Assembly: GCA_012516225.1 (NCBI GenBank)
Contig: JAAYWX010000142.1
Span: forward strand, 1-7,585
Reading direction: 5' to 3'
Source of the DNA: Clostridiales bacterium
Lineage (GTDB): Bacteria; Bacillota; Clostridia; Oscillospirales; Oscillospiraceae
Length of the DNA stretch: 7,585 nt
A program made the translations under genes and the position numbers. The notes below the pieces were generated by a model. It was given only the letters and a program-made list of their open reading frames with translations, was not told the origin of the DNA and searched no databases. This document shows, one piece after another, positions 1 through 7,074 of the stretch. Numbering within the stretch: position 1 is the stretch's first letter; every line of letters starts with the position of its first letter.

Positions 1-1211
1 ATCGTTCCCTCGTTTTTTATCACACCGCTACCGTCGAAGGACAATGTCAATTCTGCCGCGATACCCGAGATACTGATTTGGGTTTCGTCCTTATCCTCAT
101 GAAGCGACAAATTGATATTTCCCGAATCATCGATGGTAGCCTTGCAGGTTCCGGAGATGGTGCGGCTGATAAAGGCAGAGCCCTTGGAGGTCGCTTTAAG
201 ATTTGACTTCACGCCCGGGCTGTTCATGATTTTCTTGATCCCCTCGCCAATCTCGCCCATATGGAGGAGCGCCTCGTCAGCCCGCGAGGTAAAACCGGTC
301 ATCTCATGCTCTACCGAGATCGTATATTCCCCCTCGTAATCGCCCTCAATACTGCCGTATTCGTTTGTGTTGATCTGTTTAAGCTTCATATTCAGATACC
401 AGTACTGATGGTTATCGTCCACACCGAAAAAGGAAAATGTCCGCTTGGCCATAGCCTCGTCGAAAACAATGCTCCATCCGGCTTTGTCACTTTTATTCTT
501 ATAGTTTTCGATGCGATCCTGCAGCGCCTCATAAAAATCATTTAGCAGGCGTTTGGCCTCGGCGCCGTCCGCGATATCCTGCCACTTCTGCCGGCTGTGG
601 GTCTGTTCGTCGGCCAACATTTCGCAGAAACTGATGATGGAATTAAGCCTCCCCATCCATTCGTTTGCCAAGTTTACATTTTTGCCCAGTTCTCCTGCCC
701 GGTCCACAAATCCGCTTGCGGTTTCCTTGACCTTGGCGGTCATGGATTGCTCCAGCAAATCCGCCGAGGCCGTACCGATATCGTCCCAACTGGAGGTACT
801 CATATACTTGTCTATGACCTTGAACACGGTAACAGGGTCCTCCGGCACGGGGCTAACCTCCGCGGTGGTCAGAAGATTCTGTTTGATCCGCTCCATATCT
901 TCTTTGGTAAATTCAGAGGCGCGATGCGCTTTTTCCACCTTGTCGTTGGCTTCCTTGATATTTAGCTCAGTCAGTCTTTTCGCTTGGAGGGTTTCGCCCA
1001 CGATTTTATCTATTTCCTCTCTGGTAAAGGGGATTTCCTGTCGGAGCTCTCCTTCTATGCTTACATTTCCGAACTCGAACAGCAGTTTTTCTTCGCCGGT
1101 GCTGAACTTCACCCGGGAAAGATCAATGTTGGAAAACGCCCTCGCATCGGCAGGAAATACAAGCACCGACATTATCGCCGCAAACAGAATAAAAACCATT
1201 CTCCTTCTCAC
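1..1211 (-). CDS. Secreted protein of unrecognised family (C-terminus beyond window)
   Basis: An open frame of 403 complete codons runs off the left edge, so the C-terminus is missing. I start it at GTG 1211 (VRRRM..) rather than ATG 1199. The GTG has GGGGAGG seven bases upstream, inside the end of the preceding gene, whereas the ATG has its purine-rich stretch directly abutting it. The GTG start also gives a classic signal peptide: three arginines, a hydrophobic core at about residues 5-19, and a likely signal peptidase I cut after ADARA (residue 25). No lipobox is present. Residues about 60-240 look mostly helical and charged; from about 245 onward the sequence looks beta-rich (alternating Y/W/F segments such as HQYWYLNMKLK and GDYEGEYTISVEHEM). 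I recognise no enzyme motif or named domain. It lies 2 bp after the TPR lipoprotein and is probably translated by coupling with it. Inference: an exported surface component of the same operon. Confidence 0.85.
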   Translation of the reverse strand, partial: MRRRMVFILFAAIMSVLVFPADARAFSNIDLSRVKFSTGEEKLLFEFGNVSIEGELRQEIPFTREEIDKIVGETLQAKRLTELNIKEANDKVEKAHRASEFTKEDMERIKQNLLTTAEVSPVPEDPVTVFKVIDKYMSTSSWDDIGTASADLLEQSMTAKVKETASGFVDRAGELGKNVNLANEWMGRLNSIISFCEMLADEQTHSRQKWQDIADGAEAKRLLNDFYEALQDRIENYKNKSDKAGWSIVFDEAMAKRTFSFFGVDDNHQYWYLNMKLKQINTNEYGSIEGDYEGEYTISVEHEMTGFTSRADEALLHMGEIGEGIKKIMNSPGVKSNLKATSKGSAFISRTISGTCKATIDDSGNINLSLHEDKDETQISISGIAAELTLSFDGSGVIKNEGT

Positions 1212-1213
1212 CG

Positions 1214-2083
1214 TTATGCCTCCCCGTTGAGAATTGCCGCAATATGATTTAAGCCTTCATGCTTCGGATCAACAAATAAGCCCTCATTAACATAGAAAAA
1301 GGTTTTATCGATTTCTCCTAAATACAGATGCATCAGGGCGCAGCCGACAAAATTATCCCCTTCAAAGGGATTGACCTTAAGCGCGGCTTCATAATGCCGC
1401 AGAGCGCCGCGATAGTCTGTAGAATCCCGCAGAAGGCATTCCCGTGCGAGCGTACGGAGATAGCTGTCGCTGAATCCGAGTTCTTCCCTGGGATAAGCCG
1501 TATGCTCCGGCTCATAGGCGGCAAAGATCTGATCCTCCAGTTCTGTCAGTTTACCCTTAACGTATTTTAATTCTTTAACCGACATCACCTGCAGCACGGA
1601 CAAGGCTTCGTCATGCTCAGGCGAAAACGCCGTATTCAGTATTGCCTTTTCATAGCAGCATTTTGCGGCAGTGTTTTCCCCCTGTATGTTATATACGAGA
1701 CCTTCAAAATACCAGGGGTAAGGGGAAGCGTAGCTTAAAGACGCAATTTCGTCCCAATCGCCCATTCTTTCTCCTACAACATCCTCGAGGGATTTGCCTT
1801 CGCCTTTCAGGTAGAGCATACAGTCCACACAGTAACGCATGGAGGAAACAGATGCAGCGGCCCAGCCGTAGGCGTAATCCGCCTGAAGCTGAAGCCCTGA
1901 ATCGGTATATTCGCAGCCCTTCTCATATAGCTTTGAAAAACCGTCTATGTATGTTTCCACGATTTTTACCGTATCCGACGTCTTGCCTCCGCAACCGCAG
2001 AGGGAGACGACAAGTGCAAGACAAAGCACGGCGGCCACAAAGCGCTTTAGCCTGTTCCCAATTACAAAAATGCAAAATTTCAT
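1214..2083 (-). CDS. TPR-repeat lipoprotein
   Basis: A 289-residue intact protein. The N-terminus has basic residues (RLKR, 11-14), a hydrophobic stretch (15-28) and a lipobox-like SLCGCGG, so it is probably lipidated at Cys31 (Cys29 is the alternative) and anchored on the outer face of the membrane. TPR-like helical pairs are visible at about 123-152 (PWYFEGLVYNIQGE then CCYEKAILN), about 222-240 (YRGALRHYEAALKVNP) and about 245-275. Such repeats normally bind proteins or peptides; no catalytic motif is seen. The ATG at 2083 is preceded by AAGGGGGA at good spacing, and this site overlaps the stop of the disrupted gene upstream. The next gene begins 2 bp after its stop. The short hydrophobic run before the basic cluster is unusual for a signal peptide, but no better-placed start is apparent. 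Partner and substrate are unknown; an envelope scaffold role is inference. Confidence 0.88.
   Translation of the reverse strand: MKFCIFVIGNRLKRFVAAVLCLALVVSLCGCGGKTSDTVKIVETYIDGFSKLYEKGCEYTDSGLQLQADYAYGWAAASVSSMRYCVDCMLYLKGEGKSLEDVVGERMGDWDEIASLSYASPYPWYFEGLVYNIQGENTAAKCCYEKAILNTAFSPEHDEALSVLQVMSVKELKYVKGKLTELEDQIFAAYEPEHTAYPREELGFSDSYLRTLARECLLRDSTDYRGALRHYEAALKVNPFEGDNFVGCALMHLYLGEIDKTFFYVNEGLFVDPKHEGLNHIAAILNGEA
1219..1225 (-). promoter_or_regulatory. Ribosome binding site deciding a GTG start
   Basis: GGGGAGG on the minus strand lies in the last codons (NGEA-stop) of the TPR lipoprotein gene, seven bases before GTG 1211. This spacing favours the GTG over the in-frame ATG twelve bases further in, and implies translational coupling. 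Confidence 0.7.
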
Positions 2084-2096
2084 ACTGTTTTCCCCC

Positions 2097-3195
2097 TTAC
2101 GATGCTTTGGCGGAAACGGGAATCTCGGTAATTATTCTTCCGCCGAATGTCTTCACGTTCAGCTTAACGGTTTGACCGTCAAAGGAATAGTGCTCTGCGT
2201 AGTCGTTCTCGCCGCGGCCTGCGGCCCAGTTCCCGTCAACTGGCGCTCCTGCAGGGAAAATGCTGTCGGTTTTGTTGTCGTATCCGGCGTTACTGCCGGC
2301 TCTCGTGTATACAAAGGACTCAAGATTTCCATCCCGATAAACCCCCAGAGCTCGTTCTGTATCGTTCTGAAACGCGTATTGCCCGTCTCCCAGCGGAATG
2401 AATTCAAAAAACTCCGTTATGGTCCCTCCCGTATTATTCACCATACGCAAGCCTCCGGTGGCCGGATCGTATACGCCTTTCATCTCAAAAACCTTACCGC
2501 CGAAGGTTTTGCCTGACAGCGTATAGTCATGAGCTCCGTTGCGCGTCATCTTTGCTTCCGTTATTCCAACCATTTCTGCCGCCGCCACAATTCCCCATAC
2601 GCAGCTTTGTCCTCGCAGAAACAGGCTGTTAAGCACAGTTCTATGGAATTAAACAGGAGCGGCATGACTTCAGCGGCATTTTTCGGGTCACCCTCCTGGT
2701 GCTCTTTGTTGTATTTTCCCAAAGACTGGTTCAGCAGCGTGCTCATGGCCGTGATGATCTGCGTCATCAGTGCGTAAGCGTCTTTATAATCAGAGGTGGA
2801 TTCTGAGACGCCGTTTCGAACTCCAGCACCGGATTCTGCGAGCCGCCGATCACGATATTAAAACCGTCTGCAATACCCTCCGCCATTGTCATTTGTATCT
2901 CAAACAGCTCGGTAGTTTCATATCCGGCTAATATCACTTTTTGCTTGATTTCTTTCAGAGTCGCAACGGTACCTATATCCTGAGATGCAGTACCCTGTAC
3001 CTCGATTGTTTGATTTTACTCAAGGGTTTTAGAAACGTCTTGTGTTACTTCCGAAAATTCGCTTGGAGCGGGAATCTCTCGTTTCCCGCCAGTACCGTTC
3101 GGATTGCCTCCGCAGCCTATGAGTATCGAAGTACATAAAATAAAAGCGATAAGTCCGGCGTAATGGCGCCGATACGCCGAATATGGTCTTTTCAT
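2097..3195 (-). pseudogene. Lipoprotein gene broken by one nonsense codon and two frameshifts
   Basis: The start is ATG 3195 with GGAGG six bases upstream. The first 59 codons encode a lipoprotein signal with lipobox ILIGC (Cys28) followed by GGNPNGTGG. TAA at 3016-3018 then stops translation, yet the same frame stays coding-like for about 80 codons (NQTIEVQGTASQDIG onward) to a TGA at 2767-2769. Around 2811-2835 coding sense moves to another frame (SESTSDYKDAYALM..), and near 2593-2596 (a GGGG run on the coding strand) it moves again to the frame ending at TAA 2097. Adding one base at each shift makes 1101 nt, a whole number of codons (366 residues), which supports one ancestral gene. The C-terminal part has two related stretches, GKTFGGKVFEMKG and VKTFGGRIITEIP. 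I do not recognise the family. Alternatives are sequencing errors in a functional gene, or translation of the separate pieces. Confidence 0.8.
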
Positions 3196-3206
3196 TCCAC
3201 ACCTCC
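3195..3206 (-). repeat. 12-bp leader motif GGAGGTGTGGAA, copy 2
   Basis: Identical to the motif at 5262-5273. Here it provides the ribosome binding site of the disrupted lipoprotein gene, with its last A being the first base of the ATG start. Confidence 0.5.
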
Positions 3207-3214
3207 GAGATATA

Positions 3215-3246
3215 GCGGCGGAGCGCTATTTCCCGCGCTCTGCCGC
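3215..3246 (-). promoter_or_regulatory. Strong intercistronic hairpin before the disrupted lipoprotein gene
   Basis: A stem of 5 plus 6 base pairs with one A-C mismatch on the transcript side and an 8-base loop (GGGAAATA). It lies in the 66-bp gap between the SLH gene stop and the GGAGG of the lipoprotein gene. No U-run follows, so it is not a typical rho-independent terminator. It may protect the 3' end of the SLH message, or damp expression of the downstream genes. Role is inference. Confidence 0.6.
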
Positions 3247-3261
3247 ACCTTGGTTCAACTC

Positions 3262-4851
3262 TCAATTCATGGTTTCGTATGTCCTGACCGTCATGAGGAT
3301 TGCCGCTTCGCGGGTTGCCATGCCGTAACCGGCAGCGGCCTGGGACGTTGTGGTCGCCTTTGGCATAAAATTGCCGGCTTTGTCACCCTTAATGATGACA
3401 AGCTTTGACATGTATTTGGTCGCTTCAACCGCCCAGGATGAAATATACTTTTGGTCGGGGAAATCCTTGATGCCGGCGACACTGTAGTCGGCATTCGGGG
3501 CGATGGCCTTGATTGCCCGGAACAGCATGGTGGCGCACTGCTCCCGATTGATAAGCGTTTTCGGCGAAAAAGTCGTGGCCGAAGTGCCAGCGGTAATGCC
3601 TAAGGCATAAGCCTTGAGGATCTGTTTGTTTGTTGTGTCGGTAAACGGATTGGGTGATGCCGGCGCAGGCACAGTATCCGTCACCTTTTCGTAAAGTAGC
3701 ACGGCAAGCTCGCAGAATTCCTCGCGGGTGATGGGCTTTGTCATATCGGCGCCCTTCAGGATGTCAGGAATGAGACCGAGTTCAGATGCATTCTGCAATT
3801 CTTCCGTTGCCCATGTACTGGCGTTGCTCCACGCAGGAGTGTTAACCGAAACAATATTTGACCACTCGGATGCCAGAGCTCCGACATTGGCGCCCCCGGC
3901 ATAGATATAGCGCATACGGACCTGAATATACGCTTTGTCTACCTCGACTGTCTTGCCGTTGTCATATGTTGCCGGTACGTTGATGCTGCGGGTTTCCCCG
4001 GAAAGCCACCAGACGCCGGCTTCTCCTTCGATCCAACCGGTATTGTTAATATTAATTTGGTGCTGAACTTCGATCGAACTTGCATCCTTGGCCCTAATAT
4101 AGTTATTCGCATCCTGTACCTGTTTTGGAGTCGTTACAGTAAAGGTAATCTTGGGTGAACCGTCGTCGTTCTTTCCCACAATCGGATTCGAGATAGTTGC
4201 TTTTTCAAGATATGTCGGTTTTTCAAGCGCTGTGGCATTTTTCCCGTATGCCATGACCTCTGACCATGGGGAATAAACGAACTGTTTTTTTCCAGAATTC
4301 TGATCATAATAATCGACCATCAACCTTACCCGAAAATAAAACGTATTATTTTTGAGATCCAGTCTGTTGTCTTCGCCGCTTTCCTCAGAGCCGCGGATCA
4401 TGGCACTCCCCAGCATTGCTTGCAGCGGAGTTTCTCCACCGTCTCCGTTCCGGAGGTCAAAAATAGTTACTTCCTGCGTTGTTTCGCCGTCCAGATACCC
4501 TGTCTGCGCATAGATACCGGAATCATAGGAATAATCTTTGCTCAAGGTGTCCCAGTCGGGTGTATAATGCCAACTTCCATCATTTAGCTTCCAATCAATC
4601 TGCGCGGTATGGCCGATACTGTCGATGCCAAGTACCTCATAATCCGTTTTGTCGGGATCAATAAAATTTAATAATTCTGAATCAACGGAAAAATAAATAC
4701 TGGTTTGGTACTCAAATTGATCGGTAACACCCGCCATCAGTGAACTGGGCGCTCTCCATGAGGTTGGAATATTGACCGCAAAGGCGCCGACAGGAAAAGC
4801 AGATATCATAAGGAACGCAGTTATCAGAACAGATATTACTTTTCTTTTCAT
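3262..4851 (-). CDS. S-layer-anchored protein with Fn3-like modules and three SLH repeats
   Basis: A 529-residue protein with a signal peptide (MKRK, hydrophobic core, likely cut after GAFA at residue 25). Residues about 26-340 are beta-rich and look like two fibronectin type III-like modules. Each ends in the pattern YFRVR..SPWSEVMAYGK (about 171-204) or YIQVRMRY..ASEWSNIVSVNTP (about 308-339). Residues about 341-525 hold three SLH repeats: ITREEF near 374-379, INREQC near 434-439, and a third, longer and more divergent one containing FMPKATTTSQ and ATREAA (495-517). SLH repeats bind secondary cell-wall polymers, so the protein should be displayed on the cell surface. No catalytic residues are evident; an adhesion or ligand-binding role is inference. 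It starts 12 bp after the LuxR-type gene, whose TGA abuts its GGGG-containing Shine-Dalgarno, indicating coupled expression. Confidence 0.93.
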   Translation of the reverse strand: MKRKVISVLITAFLMISAFPVGAFAVNIPTSWRAPSSLMAGVTDQFEYQTSIYFSVDSELLNFIDPDKTDYEVLGIDSIGHTAQIDWKLNDGSWHYTPDWDTLSKDYSYDSGIYAQTGYLDGETTQEVTIFDLRNGDGGETPLQAMLGSAMIRGSEESGEDNRLDLKNNTFYFRVRLMVDYYDQNSGKKQFVYSPWSEVMAYGKNATALEKPTYLEKATISNPIVGKNDDGSPKITFTVTTPKQVQDANNYIRAKDASSIEVQHQININNTGWIEGEAGVWWLSGETRSINVPATYDNGKTVEVDKAYIQVRMRYIYAGGANVGALASEWSNIVSVNTPAWSNASTWATEELQNASELGLIPDILKGADMTKPITREEFCELAVLLYEKVTDTVPAPASPNPFTDTTNKQILKAYALGITAGTSATTFSPKTLINREQCATMLFRAIKAIAPNADYSVAGIKDFPDQKYISSWAVEATKYMSKLVIIKGDKAGNFMPKATTTSQAAAGYGMATREAAILMTVRTYETMN

Positions 4852-4863
4852 TATAAAATCCCC

Positions 4864-5259
4864 TCAATTTTTTATGAAGATAACAAAATAGATTGCTTCG
4901 GCTTCGTTGTTCCGCACATGATTAAAAATTATTTTTTTGCCTGTGTCATGGTATTTGATAATCAATTCGGCTCTCGAACTCACATTCAGTTTTTTGTAGA
5001 TACCTGTCATATGCGTATTTGCCGTTGAGTATTTGATCGAAAGCTGTTTTGCGGATTCCTTCAGGGTGTATCCTTCCAAAAGCAGCAAAAAGAGCTCGTG
5101 CTCGCGCGGCGTCAGCAAGGCAATCCGCTCGGACGGTTCGTTGGCAGATAGCGTCGGAGCTGCTTCACCAACCACATCATCGACCGGTTTTACTGCTTTC
5201 GGAGCGTCTCTTTCGTGTCGGAGCGTCCTTTTCTGCCTGAAAGCCTCAAACCATTTCAC
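4864..5259 (-). CDS. Small stand-alone LuxR-type helix-turn-helix regulator
   Basis: A 131-residue protein starting at GTG 5259, with AAGGAGGTG nine bases upstream. Residues about 48-105 form a LuxR/GerE DNA-binding domain: LTPREHELFLLLLEGYT, then the helix pair ESAKQLSIKYSTANTHM, then IYKKLNVSSRAELIIKY. No receiver or ligand-binding domain precedes it, only about 45 residues rich in charge, alanine and proline, so any signal must come from expression level or a partner. The 26-residue tail after the HTH lies beyond an A7 run in the coding strand (4932-4938). Losing one A there would end the protein four residues past HD, a more typical length. The HTH closely resembles the one ending the neighbouring membrane regulator. 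It heads the surface-protein operon and ends 12 bp before the SLH gene, so it probably regulates this operon. Confidence 0.88.
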   Translation of the reverse strand: MKWFEAFRQKRTLRHERDAPKAVKPVDDVVGEAAPTLSANEPSERIALLTPREHELFLLLLEGYTLKESAKQLSIKYSTANTHMTGIYKKLNVSSRAELIIKYHDTGKKIIFNHVRNNEAEAIYFVIFIKN

Positions 5260-5261
5260 AT

Positions 5262-5273
5262 TTCCACACCTCC
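5262..5273 (-). repeat. 12-bp leader motif GGAGGTGTGGAA, copy 1
   Basis: GGAGGTGTGGAA precedes the LuxR-type gene. The identical 12-mer at 3195-3206 precedes the lipoprotein gene. Part of it is simply a near-perfect Shine-Dalgarno, but the shared TGTGGAA goes beyond that need and suggests a duplicated leader or a shared translational signal. Confidence 0.5.
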
Positions 5274-5309
5274 TTCTTACATTTGATCCGCAACAACAAA
5301 CTTATGACT

Positions 5310-5345
5310 CTATCCTGAAACGTTTCCGCAGAATTGTCTATTCAT
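5310..5345 (-). CDS. Possible 11-codon leader peptide
   Basis: ATG 5345 has AGGAG five bases upstream (5351-5355) and encodes MNRQFCGNVSG, then TAG. It sits between the terminator and the LuxR-type regulator gene, whose start is about 50 bases further on. The start signal is well formed, but such short frames occur by chance and the peptide has no run of one amino acid typical of attenuators. Low confidence. Confidence 0.2.
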   Translation of the reverse strand: MNRQFCGNVSG

Positions 5346-5361
5346 TAGTTCTCCTGAAACG
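5313..5361. repeat. Direct repeat TCCTGAAACG with adjoining palindrome GAAACGTTTC
   Basis: TCCTGAAACG occurs at 5313-5322 and again at 5352-5361, 39 bases apart. The first copy runs into a perfect 10-bp palindrome, GAAACGTTTC (5317-5326). They lie in the only long non-coding stretch ahead of the LuxR-type operon, where an operator would be expected. Binding by either LuxR-type protein is inference. Confidence 0.4.
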
Positions 5362-5390
5362 CAAAAACAGCGCCTCATTAGAACTAATGA
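5342..5390 (-). repeat. 11-bp inverted repeat competing with the terminator
   Basis: TCATTAGTTCT at 5342-5352 is the exact reverse complement of AGAACTAATGA at 5380-5390. The second copy is the top of the terminator hairpin, so the two pairings exclude each other. The first copy covers the start codon and part of the Shine-Dalgarno of the possible leader peptide. It may be a by-product of a small duplication. Confidence 0.5.
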
Positions 5391-5402
5391 GGCGCTGTTT
5401 TT
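5363..5402 (-). terminator. Strong bidirectional rho-independent terminator
   Basis: A perfect inverted repeat: AACAGCGCCTCATTAG and its complement, separated by two bases, with A-runs and T-runs flanking on both strands (TTTTT on the minus strand, TTTTTT on the plus). It starts 12 bases after the TAG of the membrane-bound LuxR-type gene and separates it from the operon headed by the small LuxR-type gene. It would work in either direction. Confidence 0.9.
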
Positions 5403-5413
5403 TGCGGGCACTT

Positions 5414-6818
5414 CTATTTCGTAATATGATCCTTAAACTTAAGTAAAAGCTCAGCCCGGCTGTTAATGTTGCGCTTCCGGTATGCCGAGGTACAGTAAGT
5501 ATTGACCGTGGAGTAGGCGATGGGAAGGATCGCCGATATCTGCCTGAGCATGTAGCTCTGTAAAAGCAGATCGCATACCTCAGCAAGCGCGAGCCGTTCT
5601 CTGCCAACCTCCGTGTGGTTAGAATCAAATCTCCAATCGTAGACATAGTCCGCACGCTCCATGATGGGCGATACAAACATAAATGCGATCATGACCACCG
5701 CCGACAAGATAGAGGCTGAAATGGAAATTTCAAAGGTTCCGACCCGACTAATCATATTGACCACTGCGATGTCTGACGCTCCTCCGAAGACGCCGATAAA
5801 GAGAATGGACAGCCTGAGGTAGCGCATACTATCGTACTTTTTCTCTATTACGCCGACGATATAATACATATTAATCATCCCGATTGTGCTGCCGAGCCCC
5901 AGCGAAACCGCAAAGGGGATGACAAGCCTGGATGCCTGCGGGATAAATGCATTACACAAAAGTCCGATGGCAACGCTGGAGAAAGTAATGTTCCCAAGCC
6001 ATATGTACGCGAAGGCGTACACAAGTAAATAAACCAGGCATCCTGCGAGGACGCCCATGTAATACCCGATTGAGAACGTATGCGCCTTAACCGGCCGCAG
6101 CAATGTTGAGAATTCCCTTGCCCGCACTCTTGCACATAATTGCGATAGCGCAGTTGAAAAAGGCTGAAAGGTACACATGCCGGTGCATGACGGGCTTTTC
6201 GGCAAGGTCTTGACCTTCCTTTGCATGTCCCGCTTCTTTTTTAAAAAACAGGACGGTACTCAGAGAACATAGAAGAAGCGAATAAGACAGGATTGGTTCT
6301 GCGAGACCGGATAAGGTGTGCTCATTGATCAGCGCTATCAACTGAATCAGCATGTTGCTGGATACAACCGCGCAGAACTTCTCGGTGTTGTTAATGGTAA
6401 ATACAAAAGGGATCAGGATACAAACGTTAACGCAGCCAATGGCGATGGAACCTGTCACAGCGGCGAGCATTTTAAACGAAGCGGACGGTAGCATGTAAAA
6501 CGCAATCATACTCATGACGATCAGAACCGCGCCAGCCATTGCAGCATTTATAAACCATTTCTTTCGTACAACAAAGACAAATGCCGCTGACGATAGCAAA
6601 TTAACGATGTGCATCAAGTCTCTGATTTGGATGTCAAAAGCGGAAGCCACAACCGGTGAAGCCGTTCACCATGTCGCGAACGTAACTACCCATGCATAGT
6701 AAAGTACCCACATGATAAGGTAAGGCGCATTTTTACGTCTAAGACCGTTCGGATGGACCACATTGTCCGGATGTAATATATCTTTGATTTTCGTTTCTAT
6801 CAAATTAGTTAACCCCAT
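5414..6818 (-). pseudogene. Membrane-bound LuxR-type regulator, interrupted by TGA and a frameshift
   Basis: From ATG 6818 the frame gives 50 residues (hydrophilic start, LHPDNVVHPNGLRRKN, then a membrane segment ending VVTFATW) and meets TGA at 6666-6668. The same frame continues as TASPVVASAFDIQIRD and several membrane segments to TAA 6087. Coding sense then moves one base, near CGGCCGG (about 6088-6105), into a frame with more membrane segments and a C-terminal LuxR-type HTH ending at TAG 5414. Removing one base gives 1404 nt, or 467 residues, the size expected of transporter-like (MFS-like) membrane domains fused to a LuxR HTH. The TGA follows a Trp codon, so a TGG to TGA change is likely. 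The HTH core YSTVNTYCTSAYRKRNINSR matches 11 of 20 positions with the small regulator downstream. The start is uncertain: the ribosome site at 6818 is weak, and ATG 6881 in frame has none. Intact relatives would be membrane-tethered one-component sensors (family knowledge). Confidence 0.8.
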
Positions 6819-6864
6819 CTTTAAGTTTCTGCAATCAGGATTTTTATTACTATTCGTTACATAG

Positions 6865-6873
6865 ATTATCGCA
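6865..6873 (-). promoter_or_regulatory. Possible extended -10 promoter for the membrane regulator
   Basis: TGCGATAAT on the minus strand fits an extended -10 element (TGN then a hexamer one mismatch from TATAAT). It would start RNA near 6858, about 40 bases before ATG 6818. I see no convincing -35 hexamer at the right distance. If right, it excludes the in-frame ATG at 6881 as start. Confidence 0.35.
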
Positions 6874-7074
6874 TATTCCATTGCAAAAAGCTATGCATTT
6901 AATAAAATGGTTCTGTGGCATCGACCTTATGACTGTAGAAGCTCTCTGAGGCGTTCCGCCACTCAAAAGGATTGTTGCATAAATCGTCAGAGGATTCGGA
7001 TGAAATAGATATTTATATAGATACAAATACAAATTAGCGTACAGCATAGGATAAATAATACTTCCAAGAAGCCT

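Noticed and set aside
553..1230. A 225-residue plus-strand open frame.
   Set aside because: It is the antisense shadow of the secreted protein, serine- and leucine-rich with no ribosome site, while the minus strand has a signal peptide and good start.
3029..3265. A 78-residue minus-strand frame overlapping the lipoprotein start.
   Set aside because: It is arginine-rich and out of frame with the lipobox-bearing start at 3195, which has the real ribosome site.
2561..6668. Alternative genetic code or programmed read-through at the in-frame TGA (6666) and TAA (3016).
   Set aside because: Neighbouring genes end properly at TGA (4864, 3262) and TAA (1214), two different stop codons are involved, and both genes also carry frameshifts. 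Decay or sequence error explains this better.
6899..7012. A 37-codon minus-strand frame with protein-like composition.
   Set aside because: It has no start codon or ribosome site, and I cannot match it to a family. Kept only as a remark in the intergenic entry.
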